In this document: positions 1 to 7,232 of the stretch, one piece after another | How positions within the stretch are numbered: position 1 is the stretch's first letter | How the letters are laid out: the number at the start of each line of letters is the position of its first letter | Origin: Dokdonella fugitiva | GTDB taxonomy: Bacteria > Pseudomonadota > Gammaproteobacteria > Xanthomonadales > Rhodanobacteraceae | DNA length: 64,000 bases | Assembly (NCBI RefSeq): GCF_014138265.1 | Contig: NZ_JACGXL010000006.1 | Coordinates: 186,001 to 250,000 of the forward strand | Direction of reading: 5' to 3' | Translations under genes and position numbers: made by a program | Notes under the pieces: model-generated | Seen by the model: the letters and a program-made list of their open reading frames with translations, nothing else | Database searches by the model: none | Told to the model about the DNA's origin: nothing

Positions 1-1906
1 CGCCGAACGTCGCGTACAGATGCAGGGTGTCGAAGGCCGCGGCCTCGATGAGCATCGACGTCGTCGCGATGTTGTCCCGCCCGCCGCCGTTCGCGATCGT
101 CAGCGTCCGCGTCGCGACGATCTCGCCGCCGAGCAGCGCCTCGACGTGCAGCACGATGCCGCCCCATGGCCCGTTCTCGTAGTACGCCATGTCGAAGCGT
201 GCCGCGGACATGCGCGTCGGCAGGTCCAGTATCGCGCGGCTCAGCGCGCCGATCGAGAAGTTGTCGCCGTTGATGTACCCGCCGCCGAACGTCAGCATGT
301 TCGGCGAGCTGCCGATGCCCGGGAAGTCCGGGTAGAACAGTGTGGCGTTCTCGATGATGTACTGGTCGCCGACGAGTTCCGCGGTCGATGTCGAACCGTC
401 GGGGAAGGTGACGTCGAGTCCGTTGCAGTCATGGAAGTGGATGCCGGCGTAGTCGAATGCGTTGCCCTCGAAGCCTTCGGTGAGGTCGTCGAAGTCGACG
501 ATCAGCGGGTGCACGACGTCGAAGTCGTCGGTGAAGATCGTGTCGTCCAGCACATCGACGAGGCGCACCGCGCCGAGGTCGACGAGCAGCGAGGACGGGT
601 CGCGCTTGACCGGGCCGGCGACGACCGGTACGTCGCCCTGCAGCACGAGCGCGGTCGCGTTGCTGTAGGTGCCGGTCGGCGCGAGGTCGATCGACGCGAT
701 GCCGGCGCTGCCGAACTGCGGGTCGAGCACGCCGTGCGCATCGGTGCGGAACGCGACGAAGTCGGAGCGGCCGGGCACCGCCTCGGTCGCGCTCGCGACG
801 AGCGCGCCCCCGGACTGGCGCACGAGGCCAGTCACGTAGCGCGCGGCCGCGTCGGGCGCGAAATCGATCGGCGCGAAGCCGCTGCCGGCGTTGCCGAACG
901 TCGTGTCGGTGCTGCCGTCCACGGCGACGGCGCCGAGCACGACCTGCACCGAGCCCTGCGCGTCCTGGCGGTGGCCGCCGAACACGATCGCGCCGCCGCC
1001 GTCGACCAGCAGGCGGTCGATGCCGTTGAACGTCGACGCGTCGCCGTCGGCGTGGAAGACGCGCCAGCCGCTGCCGGCGAACGTGGTGTCGAGCTGGCCG
1101 TCGGCGGTGAAGCGCGCGAGCGAGAAGTCCGCGCCCATGCCCGCGCCGAACGCCTCGTACGAGCCGCCGACGACGAGCACGCCGCGCGGTCCGATCGCGA
1201 GGGTGCCGAGGTAGCCGGACTCGTCCTCGACGACCGCGGGCAGCGAGGCGATGCCGCCGTTGCCGAACGCGGCGTCGGGTGTGCCGTCGGCGTCGAAGCG
1301 CGCGAGGAAGCCCTCGTTCGGGGTGGTGCCGTGGATGCGTTCTCCGGCGACGACGATGCCGCCATCGGCATCGACGACCAGCGCATGGCAGTGCGCGCGG
1401 GGGATCGTCGCGAGGCCGGCGCCGTCCGCGAACGTCGCGTCGCGGTTGCCGCCTGCGTCGAGCCGGATCACGAAGCAGGTGAGCGGCCCGAACGCCGTCG
1501 CCGTGCCGGTCGCGAGGATCGTGCCGTCGGCGAGGCGCGCGATCGCCTCGATCTGCTGCGAGGCCGTCCCGGGCACGAGGTCGTCCATGACGCGGATGCC
1601 CGGCAGCGCCGGATCGGTGTTGAAGGTCTCGTCGGGCGAACCGTCCGCGTGCATGCGCGCGAGCATCGCGCGCACGTGCGGATCGGGGTTGCCGGCGACG
1701 CGCAGGTTGCGCGAACCACCGTACAGCAGCGAGCCGTCCGGAAGCGCGAGCGCGGCGCCGGCACGCAGTTCGTGGCCCTCGACGCCATCGAGCGACAGGA
1801 ACGCGAAACCGTGGTCGCCGAAGCCCGGGTCGGGCACGCCACCCGGGGTGGCGCAGGCGATGCCGCTCGCGGCGGCGAGGAGGAGGGAGAGGGTGCGAAG
1901 GATCAT
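1..1906 (-). CDS. Secreted delta-60 repeat protein with extra C-terminal domain (3' end outside window)
   Basis: Partial gene; the coding sequence runs off the left edge after 635 codons. The start is the ATG at 1904-1906, with GGAAG a few bases upstream, followed by a signal peptide ending near residue 20 (IACATPG). About seven repeats follow, each closing with a D-x-x-F-x-x-x-G turn (PDAAFGNGG, LDTTFAGSG, TDTTFGNAG, LDPQFGSAG). This is the delta-60 repeat pattern, a propeller-like family of unknown role. Residues 457-463 read IFTDDFD, the motif that ends several other exported proteins here, but at least 170 more residues follow, rich in Gly, Asp and aromatics. The first 450 residues are clearly paralogous to the protein at 42117-43550 (shared ALALPDG, GTATAFGPL-type stretches). 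The export and repeat assignments are firm; the function is unknown. Confidence 0.85.
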   Translation of the reverse strand, partial: MILRTLSLLLAAASGIACATPGGVPDPGFGDHGFAFLSLDGVEGHELRAGAALALPDGSLLYGGSRNLRVAGNPDPHVRAMLARMHADGSPDETFNTDPALPGIRVMDDLVPGTASQQIEAIARLADGTILATGTATAFGPLTCFVIRLDAGGNRDATFADGAGLATIPRAHCHALVVDADGGIVVAGERIHGTTPNEGFLARFDADGTPDAAFGNGGIASLPAVVEDESGYLGTLAIGPRGVLVVGGSYEAFGAGMGADFSLARFTADGQLDTTFAGSGWRVFHADGDASTFNGIDRLLVDGGGAIVFGGHRQDAQGSVQVVLGAVAVDGSTDTTFGNAGSGFAPIDFAPDAAARYVTGLVRQSGGALVASATEAVPGRSDFVAFRTDAHGVLDPQFGSAGIASIDLAPTGTYSNATALVLQGDVPVVAGPVKRDPSSLLVDLGAVRLVDVLDDTIFTDDFDVVHPLIVDFDDLTEGFEGNAFDYAGIHFHDCNGLDVTFPDGSTSTAELVGDQYIIENATLFYPDFPGIGSSPNMLTFGGGYINGDNFSIGALSRAILDLPTRMSAARFDMAYYENGPWGGIVLHVEALLGGEIVATRTLTIANGGGRDNIATTSMLIEAAAFDTLHLYATFG

Positions 1907-2287
1907 GCGCGCGGGCTTCCGATAACGGCCGCCAATCCGGCCGTTGATCAGAACGAACTTCGTCGGCCAACCTTGTCACGCGCGCACGCATGCCGCGTGC
2001 GGGGAGTGCCCACGAGGACGGCGGCGGCCCCCTGGAACGCACCCTGGCGCGGCGATGACGCGATCGCGTGTCGAGTACCGTTCTTCGGGATATGTCCCCT
2101 GCCGGCGCCGCCCCGATGAACGACGATCCCGTGATGGATGCGATCATGCATGCATGGAGCCGCCGGCTGCGGCGGTTCCTCGAAGACCCGGCCCCGGTCG
2201 GCAACGACGACGGTGCACCCGCGCCGGATGCGTTCGACGACTGCCGCGACGGCACATCGCGGTCCTCGTCACCCGGGGCATGAGGGT
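1907..2287. other. Gap upstream of the VOC gene
   Basis: This 381-base stretch separates the minus-strand delta-60 gene from the plus-strand VOC gene. Apart from the doubtful short frame at 2092-2283, I see no gene, hairpin with a T-run or clear promoter pair in it. Divergent promoters must lie here if the two flanking genes have their own. Confidence 0.4.
2092..2283 (+). CDS. Possible small ORF before the VOC gene
   Basis: A frame of 63 codons runs from the ATG at 2092 (another Met is at 2116) to a TGA that ends five bases before the VOC start. The predicted product is hydrophilic, with a Met-rich, basic first half (DAIMHAWSRRLRRFLEDP) and an acidic, Ser-rich tail. There is no clear Shine-Dalgarno sequence and I recognise no family. 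The close spacing to the next gene would suit a leader or coupled gene, but open frames of this size are common by chance at this base composition. It could be noise. Confidence 0.28.
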   Translation: MSPAGAAPMNDDPVMDAIMHAWSRRLRRFLEDPAPVGNDDGAPAPDAFDDCRDGTSRSSSPGA

Positions 2288-2683
2288 GTGATCCATCACC
2301 TCGACCTGACCGTGAGCGACCTCGAGCGTTCGCTCGCGTTCTACGACGCGATGCTCGACGTGCTCGGCTACCGCCGCACGCACGACTACGCCGGCAGCGT
2401 GCCGGTGTGGGTGAGCGTCGATGCCGTCGCGAAGACCAGCATCGGCCTGCATCGCGCGAGCGTCGACGCCGCGCACGACCGCCGCGCGCCCGGCCTGCAC
2501 CACGTCGCGTTCCAGGTGGCTTCGCGCGACGACGTCCATGCCGCGCATCGTCGCGCACTGTCGATCGGCGCCATCGTGCTCGATGAACCCGCCGAGTACG
2601 ACTACGCGCCGGGCTACTACGCGGTGTTCTTCGCCGACCCGGACGGGATCAAGATCGAGGTCGTGTTCGAACCGGCTGCTTGA
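2288..2683 (+). CDS. VOC family (glyoxalase/bleomycin-resistance fold) protein
   Basis: A 131-residue protein of the vicinal-oxygen-chelate superfamily. The GTG at 2288 is chosen because it puts the first beta strand (VIHHLDLTVSDLERS) at the N-terminus and gives the usual single-unit length; the frame extends further upstream but with low-complexity sequence. Metal-ligand candidates are the His in IHHLDL, the His in LHHVAF and the Glu in IKIEVVFEP at the C-terminus, in the usual order. The motif FFADPDGIKIEVV is typical of glyoxalase-like and dioxygenase-like members. Such proteins bind a divalent metal and act on small substrates in the cytoplasm, often as dimers. The substrate cannot be told, and the neighbours give no clue. 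Confidence 0.85.
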   Translation: MIHHLDLTVSDLERSLAFYDAMLDVLGYRRTHDYAGSVPVWVSVDAVAKTSIGLHRASVDAAHDRRAPGLHHVAFQVASRDDVHAAHRRALSIGAIVLDEPAEYDYAPGYYAVFFADPDGIKIEVVFEPAA

Positions 2684-2755
2684 GGCGGTGTCCCGGTTGT
2701 CGGTCGCGACGTGGAAGCCGCGATACCGTCGCGCTCGGAGGTGCCAATGTCTTCG

Positions 2756-2782
2756 GTAGGGGCGCCTTCAATCGCGATGCCG
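2756..2782. repeat. Degenerate REP copy
   Basis: The sequence GTAGGGGCGCCTTCAATCGC and the bases after it resemble the REP core of the 3622-3695 element (GGGAGCG-CC...-GCGATG). It is a single degenerate copy between two genes. Confidence 0.45.
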
Positions 2783-2896
2783 GTTGGCGTGCGACGCGAC
2801 CGCGCCGAGGCCGTGTCATGCCCACGAAACGGCGAACTGCGTCGCTTCCTGCGGCGGCGCCGGAGACGTGTTGCTCTTCGTCGATGAAGGTGAACG

Positions 2897-2932
2897 GCAT
2901 CGCGGCTTCCGCCGCTCCTACACGCTGAACGC
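2897..2932. repeat. REP copy, reverse orientation
   Basis: GCATCGCGGCTTCCGCCGC followed by TCCTACA matches the right-hand half of the REPIN at 3622-3695 with few changes. It lies just downstream of the stop codon of the NTF2-like gene, where REP elements commonly sit. Confidence 0.6.
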
Positions 2933-2941
2933 ACAGGCGCG

Positions 2942-3406
2942 TCAGGGCGTCGACGCGATCGACGCATGCTGCGAATACACCGCATGCCAATGGCCGTCGC
3001 GGTAGACGAAGATGTCGGATGAATCGATGCGCGATGCCGCCGCGGGTTCGTCCGACACCCAGGTGAGGATCGCGGTGTCGCCGACGATCCGCACGTCCGC
3101 GTGGCTCGGGTGCTTGTCCTTCCATTCCTTGAACATCTTCGCGGTCGCCGGCGAATCGCCGCGCTTGCGCGCGCCCTCGACGAGCTGCGCCTTCGTCGTC
3201 GCCTTGCCGGCGGCGCTCACGGACGCATAGCCGTCCGCGAGCAACCAGGCGAGGTGCGCGTGGTCGCCATGGATCTCCGCCTGCGCCCAGGCCTCGTCGG
3301 CGGCTTTCACGGCATCGGCGGTCAGGGCTTCGATCGGCGGTTCGGCGTGGGCATTCGCGGCCGCGACGAGGAAAGCGGCGGCGACGAGAGGGATGGGTCG
3401 GTTCAT
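2942..3406 (-). CDS. Secreted NTF2-like (SnoaL/DUF4440-type) protein
   Basis: A 154-residue protein. The ATG at 3404-3406 has a good AGGAG about nine bases upstream, which decides the start over longer in-frame options. A signal peptide is clear (MNRPIPLVAAAFLVAAANAHA). The mature part has the layout of a small NTF2-like cone: an N-terminal helix region (ADEAWAQAEIHGDHAHLAWL), then strands ending with VGDTAILTWV and DIFVYRDGHWHAVYSQ, which is characteristic of nuclear transport factor 2 family proteins of the DUF4440 kind. Members bind small ligands or act as isomerases; no substrate can be assigned. It is probably periplasmic. A REP palindrome follows its 3' end and REPINs lie upstream. It looks monocistronic. 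Confidence 0.85.
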   Translation of the reverse strand: MNRPIPLVAAAFLVAAANAHAEPPIEALTADAVKAADEAWAQAEIHGDHAHLAWLLADGYASVSAAGKATTKAQLVEGARKRGDSPATAKMFKEWKDKHPSHADVRIVGDTAILTWVSDEPAAASRIDSSDIFVYRDGHWHAVYSQHASIASTP

Positions 3407-3621
3407 GCGTGCTCCTGCAGCGAAGGTCGAAGGAGGAAGGTCGTATCGAGGTCGGACCGCAGCCGGTCGAAACGGCCGATGCCGATGCGGCGATCGAACC
3501 AGTGTGCAGGAAGCGCGTGCAGGCGATGGGCGTTCCGGCGCGCGCAAGACTCGGGTTGCCGCATGCGCGGCGCGTGTCGGCAGCGGCTCGATGGCGCCGA
3601 CGCCGGAAGACGCGATGCTCC

Positions 3622-3695
3622 TGTGGGAGCGCCGGAAGGCGCGATGCTCTCCGCCGATCCGAAGCAGGAGCATCGCGGCTGCCGCCGCTCCCACA
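3622..3695. repeat. REPIN: two inverted REP halves
   Basis: TGTGGGAGCGCCGGAAGGC plus GCGATGCTC forms the left half, and GAGCATCGCGGC plus TGCCGCCGCTCCCACA forms the right half, separated by about 18 bases. The two halves are near-perfect reverse complements, as in REP doublets mobilised by RAYT transposases. A further partial left half (CGCCGGAAGACGCGATGCTC) lies directly before it at 3601-3620. Confidence 0.85.
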
Positions 3696-3745
3696 AATAA
3701 GACGGCCCTTCGTGGCGATTTGCGCCACGATCCACGCGATGCTCG

Positions 3746-3820
3746 TGTGGGAGCGCCGGAAGGCGCGATGCTCTTCGTCGACGGGAACGAGGAGCATCGC
3801 GGCTTGCGCCACGCCCACAC
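3746..3820. repeat. REPIN: second copy
   Basis: The same left half as at 3622 (TGTGGGAGCGCCGGAAGGC, GCGATGCTC) is followed by a diverged right half (GAGCATCGCGGCTTGCGCC, ACGCCCACA). It lies 50 bases from the first REPIN, so the two form a cluster. Confidence 0.8.
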
Positions 3821-3944
3821 TCGCGCCCATCCACTCGCGCTTGATCAAACTATCGGCACGCCCGACCGCCGTTCACCCGCCGTCGATGCCCAGGTGCCGG
3901 CGCGCGGCCGCCGAAGATGCGATGGCGACTACATCGCGGTCGCG

Positions 3945-4285
3945 CGCGGCGACATTCCGGTCACGGTCGATATCGGCACTGCCCGCCGTCGATCGAAATC
4001 GATCCGATGCCGACCACGCAAGCCATCAGTGTCGATGGAAATGCAGTCGACATCGACGGCACGGACGGTCGATGTCGATGGAATTGCAGTCGGCGTCGAC
4101 CGTGCAGGCAACCGGCGTCGGCCGGAATCCGGTCGTCGTCGATATCAGGAATACCCGCGCGTGACCGATATCCGATCGACGCCGGGCAGGCGTGTCGTCG
4201 GCATCGGTTGCAATCCGGTCAGGCTCGACCGATGGATGCGTCGACGCCGGCCGGAATCCGGTCGCGATCGGGTGCCGGCGCCATC
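3945..4285. repeat. Degenerate tandem array of about 43-bp units
   Basis: Units beginning GTCGATCGAAAT (3988), GTCGATGGAAATGCAGTCGA (4031), GTCGATGGAATTGCAGTCGG (4074) and GTCGGCCGGAATCCGGTCG (4117) are spaced exactly 43 bases apart. Weaker units precede (about 3945) and follow (about 4161, 4197 and 4240, the last two carrying ATCCGGTC). The block lies in the 973-base gap 3407-4379, which holds no gene I can support. The remainder of that gap is the two REPINs and featureless sequence. Confidence 0.6.
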
Positions 4286-4379
4286 GCGACCGACCGCCGG
4301 CGGGTCATGCCCGCATTCCGGCGAACGAGGCCCCAACGCGATCGGGCCACGCTTGCACCGATGCCCGCCGCGAGCGCCC

Positions 4380-5246
4380 TCAAGGCACCTGGCAGTCGAA
4401 CCCGTCCTCGAACAGGCAGCCGCTCGCGGGTCGCGGCTCGCCGTAGATGAAGTCGTCGAGCGCGACCACGTCCACGCCGGACACGCCGTCGTTGTTGGAT
4501 GCACTGAGCGCATGCGTGCCCGAGCGGATCACCACGTGGTCGATCATCTCGCCGGCATTGAACGACACGCCGACGAAGGAGAGGCCGCCGTTCAACACGG
4601 GGGCGCTCGCCGCGACCAGCTGGCTGCCGTCGGTGGCGTAGTAGCTGATGACGCTCGCATTGGCGGAGTCGACGTCGGCGAACACCGCGCCGAAGCCTTT
4701 CACGACGGCCGGCGTGGTCGTGCCGGGCTGGTAGAACTTCACGAGCATCGCGTGACCCGCTCGCGGCGTGAACAGGCGCTCCGCGGAAAACGTGATGAAC
4801 GTCGACGCGTACGCGGGATTGATGTTGCCGAAGCGCACCGGAACGCCCGATGCCGTCGATGCACTCACCGTGAAATCGTTGAACGCGCTGCCGCCGTCCT
4901 CGAGCAGCGTGTGGAACACCACCCCGCGCGGCGAGGTGGTGTTGAAGAAATCCGGCGTGAGGAAGTTGGGCGTGGCGGACGCATTGGGCACGCCGTCCCA
5001 GTTGATTTCGCGACGCCCGTCGGCAAACGAACCGCCGACGCCGTTGTTGTTGCCGCCGAGGTCCGCGCGGAACGTGTCGACCAGCGCCTGCAACGCCGCA
5101 GGGCTCGCGCCCGAGCCTTGCCGGACCACCGGCGCCGCGTGCGCGTCGACGACGGCGATGCCGATCGCGAGCGCGCCGAGCGCGCGCAGGCCGATCGCGT
5201 GGACCGCACTCCGAAGCGACGAAGCAACCCCCAGGTCTGCTTGCAT
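4380..5246 (-). CDS. Secreted protein of unknown function with FEDGFD tail
   Basis: A 288-residue exported protein. The ATG at 5244-5246 has GGGGAG about nine bases upstream. The signal peptide is long, ending near HAAPVV. The mature chain is rich in beta-forming, Asn and Gly residues, with PRGVVFHTLLEDGGSAFNDF, a ring of aromatic/Gly motifs and a C-terminal jelly-roll-like stretch (VGVSFNAGEMIDHVVIRSG, then VVALDDFIYGEP) that recalls secreted concanavalin-like or PEP-CTERM-associated domains. No catalytic motif is visible. The last residues are GCLFEDGFDCQVP, a Cys-flanked version of the FxxGFD tail found on other exported proteins in this window. It has no operon partner. The function is not assigned. 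Confidence 0.75.
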   Translation of the reverse strand: MQADLGVASSLRSAVHAIGLRALGALAIGIAVVDAHAAPVVRQGSGASPAALQALVDTFRADLGGNNNGVGGSFADGRREINWDGVPNASATPNFLTPDFFNTTSPRGVVFHTLLEDGGSAFNDFTVSASTASGVPVRFGNINPAYASTFITFSAERLFTPRAGHAMLVKFYQPGTTTPAVVKGFGAVFADVDSANASVISYYATDGSQLVAASAPVLNGGLSFVGVSFNAGEMIDHVVIRSGTHALSASNNDGVSGVDVVALDDFIYGEPRPASGCLFEDGFDCQVP

Positions 5247-5340
5247 GATGGACTCCCCAGCCCGAGCGCACGAGGCGTGCGCGACGCCGATCATCGCAGC
5301 TGCGTATTCCACTGGCGAGCCCGCCGCGCGACGCCGACGC

Positions 5341-5368
5341 TGTGGGAGCGGCGGACGCCGCGATGCTC
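5341..5368. repeat. Single REP copy
   Basis: TGTGGGAGCGGCGGACGCCG followed by CGATGCTC is a full left REP half of the same family as the REPIN at 3622. It lies upstream of the secreted protein gene at 4380-5246, and no inverted mate is evident. Confidence 0.7.
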
Positions 5369-5456
5369 TTCCGTCGCTGCAGCCATAAGCGACGCCGGAC
5401 ACGCGATGCGCTACCGTCCCGCCGTACGGAGGGGGCGCATGTCATCCGCGCCGATC

Positions 5457-5474
5457 TGTAAGAAATTTCCTACA
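5457..5474. promoter_or_regulatory. Operator-like 18-bp palindrome
   Basis: TGTAAGAAATTTCCTACA is a 9+9 palindrome with one mismatched pair, AT-rich in an otherwise G+C-rich gap. It lies about 127 bases before the GH46-like gene at 5601. The rest of the gap 5247-5600 shows only the REP copy at 5341. It could be a repressor site for the hydrolase gene; the regulator is unknown. Confidence 0.45.
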
Positions 5475-5600
5475 CCGCGATGTGCATTTCTTCCATCGCT
5501 GCGGCGTCGAGGCAGCGCGATAGTCGCGCGACAGGGTGGGCCGGTCGTCACGGGTCCTGTCGTTGGTCCAAGGCTGCAGAGCAGGGGGCTGCATATCGCC

Positions 5601-6536
5601 ATGCCGACCGCGAGCCAGAAGCAGACCGCGCAAGCCATCATCAACATCTTCGAGACGGGCTCGGTGCGCGGCGACTACGGCAACGTCACCGTGGTGCCGG
5701 AAGACCCGGGCCACCTCACGTTCGGGCGCTCGCAGACCACGCTCGCGAGCGGCAACCTGTCCGATCTCATACAGGCCTACTGCGACAACCCTGGCGCGCG
5801 CATCGGCGCACGGATGGCGCCGCTGCTGCCGCGCCTGCTCGCGCGGGACCTCACGCTCGACGAGGACTTCAAGTTCCACAACGTGCTGCGCGCGAGCGCG
5901 GACGATCCGGTCATGCGCGACACGCAGGATGCCTTCTTCGACCGCGTCTACTGGGATGCCGCGATACGCCAGGCCAACGCGATCGACATCAGCGGGCCGC
6001 TCTGCGTGACGGTGGTCTACGACAGCGTCGTGCACGGTTCATGGCGACTGATCCGCGACCGAGTGAATCAGAATACCGGGCCGGTGTCGGCCGTCGGCGA
6101 AGAGACATGGTGCACGGCCTATGTCGACGCGCGTCGCGCGTGGCTTGCTTCGCAACCGAACAAGTTGCTGAGGAAGACGGTGTATCGCATGGATGCGCTG
6201 CGTCGCCTCATCGACCAGGGCCAGTGGGGCTTGCCGCTGCCGCTGGTCGTGCGCGAGCAGGAGATTTCCACCGCGACGCTCGCCGCGTTGCCACCGAACA
6301 GCTACGACGGGCCGCAACCGGGTACGCGGCTGCTCGCGGCGCAGGCGCCGCTGCCCCGCGGGTTGGACGTGCGGCTGATCCAGCTCGCGCTGTCCGACGA
6401 CGACCGGGACATCAAGTGCGACGCCGTGTTCGGCAGCGCGAGCGCGAAGTGCGTGCGCGAATACCAGGCCGCCAACGGCCTGCCGGTCACGGGCGTGGTC
6501 GATGTGGCACTCGTGCATCGCCTGCTCGGCACCTGA
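5601..6536 (+). CDS. GH46-like (chitosanase-type) hydrolase with peptidoglycan-binding domain
   Basis: A 311-residue protein in two parts. Residues about 8-235 resemble glycoside hydrolase family 46 chitosanases: the catalytic-acid segment IFETGS (Glu18), the second acidic segment VVPEDPGHLTFGRSQTT (Asp35 as base candidate), then FFDRVYWDAAIRQANA, VVYDSVVHGSW and YVDARRAWLASQPNK, all in family order. Residues about 245-311 are a PG_binding_1-type domain ending REYQAANGLPVTGVVDVALV. There is no signal peptide, which is odd for a wall-degrading enzyme. Release could be by lysis or by another secretion route, as with phage endolysins or type VI effectors. The ATG at 5601 fits the domain start; an AGGGGG lies rather far upstream. 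The substrate could be chitosan or peptidoglycan. No immunity-like gene is obvious beside it. Confidence 0.78.
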   Translation: MPTASQKQTAQAIINIFETGSVRGDYGNVTVVPEDPGHLTFGRSQTTLASGNLSDLIQAYCDNPGARIGARMAPLLPRLLARDLTLDEDFKFHNVLRASADDPVMRDTQDAFFDRVYWDAAIRQANAIDISGPLCVTVVYDSVVHGSWRLIRDRVNQNTGPVSAVGEETWCTAYVDARRAWLASQPNKLLRKTVYRMDALRRLIDQGQWGLPLPLVVREQEISTATLAALPPNSYDGPQPGTRLLAAQAPLPRGLDVRLIQLALSDDDRDIKCDAVFGSASAKCVREYQAANGLPVTGVVDVALVHRLLGT

Positions 6537-6554
6537 TGCGCGAATGCAGGCACG

Positions 6555-6576
6555 AAAAAAGCCGCATCGCTGCGGC
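6555..6576 (-). terminator. Rho-independent terminator for the 6614-7081 gene
   Basis: Read on the minus strand, GCCGCA-GCGA-TGCGGC is followed by TTTTTT, a classic intrinsic terminator. It lies 38 bases beyond the stop codon of the minus-strand gene and between two convergent genes. Confidence 0.85.
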
Positions 6577-6613
6577 CTCGGCTTCGTGGAACGGGAAGGA
6601 TGGAGTGGACGGA

Positions 6614-7081
6614 TCAGGCGGCCTTCGGTGGGGCCATCTTCGGACCGCGTTCGAACCGCGTGCCGAGATCCCTGCGCATCGCCTCCAGGCCTTCGCCCGC
6701 TCCCGTGAGCTTGAGCAGCCCATACACCTGCAGTGCGGTCGTCATCACGTCGCTGCCGAGCGCGATGTCCGTATCCGACGCCCGCTCGCTCAGGCGCGAG
6801 AGGCGCGTCATGCGCGGACGCAGCTTGTCGATCGCGGCGAGGTCGCCGATCGCATCGGCCGCCAGCACGTTCGGCGGAACCAGCTGCGGATTCTGCTCCA
6901 GCACGCGCAGCGCCTGCCGGCAGAACGCCTCCGACTTCTCGCCCATCTTGCGCAAGCCGCGCTTCTGCGTAGCCGGCAGCGCGATGAGCCCCGCCAGCTG
7001 CGTCTCCAGCTCCGTGAGCGCCGCATCCACGGCCGCGAGCTGGGCATCGGTGAGGTTCAGCGTAGCGATGTTCTGAGTCAT
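6614..7081 (-). CDS. Conserved-looking hypothetical protein, helical
   Basis: A 155-residue cytoplasmic protein that I do not recognise. The ATG at 7079-7081 is chosen over a Met seven codons upstream because AGGAGAG lies eight bases before it. There is no signal peptide or membrane segment. The sequence looks all-helical: LTDAQLAAVDAALTELETQL, a short basic stretch KRGLRKMGEKSEAFCRQALR, then IDKLRPRMTRLSRLSERASD and a C-terminal amphipathic region ending PKMAPPKAA. The mixed composition and a proper terminator at 6555-6576 support a real gene. It is monocistronic and convergent with the GH46-like gene. Whether the two are functionally linked cannot be told. Confidence 0.7.
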   Translation of the reverse strand: MTQNIATLNLTDAQLAAVDAALTELETQLAGLIALPATQKRGLRKMGEKSEAFCRQALRVLEQNPQLVPPNVLAADAIGDLAAIDKLRPRMTRLSRLSERASDTDIALGSDVMTTALQVYGLLKLTGAGEGLEAMRRDLGTRFERGPKMAPPKAA

Positions 7082-7232
7082 GCACGTCTCTCCTGTCGTC
7101 ATCTTCGGACCGACCGCCGGGCCCCTGTGGCGCGGCGGGCGTGTGCCGGGTGGCACGGGAGGATGGGAACAGGATGAGGTCTCAGGACTTAAGACTAGTG
7201 CAAAAATGACTGCAGACCTATAGGGGTAGAGC

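Noticed and set aside
20-2119. Long open frame antisense to the delta-60 gene
   Set aside because: It is Arg/Glu/Val-rich low-complexity sequence created by the G+C bias of the opposite strand; the minus-strand frame has a signal peptide and repeats.
3945-4285. CRISPR-like array
   Set aside because: Units are contiguous and degenerate, with no constant repeat and unique spacers, and no cas genes are present.
3393-5600. N-terminal extension of the GH46-like protein over 2 kb of open frame
   Set aside because: The extension covers REPINs, the tandem array and an antisense gene; the domain starts at the ATG at 5601.
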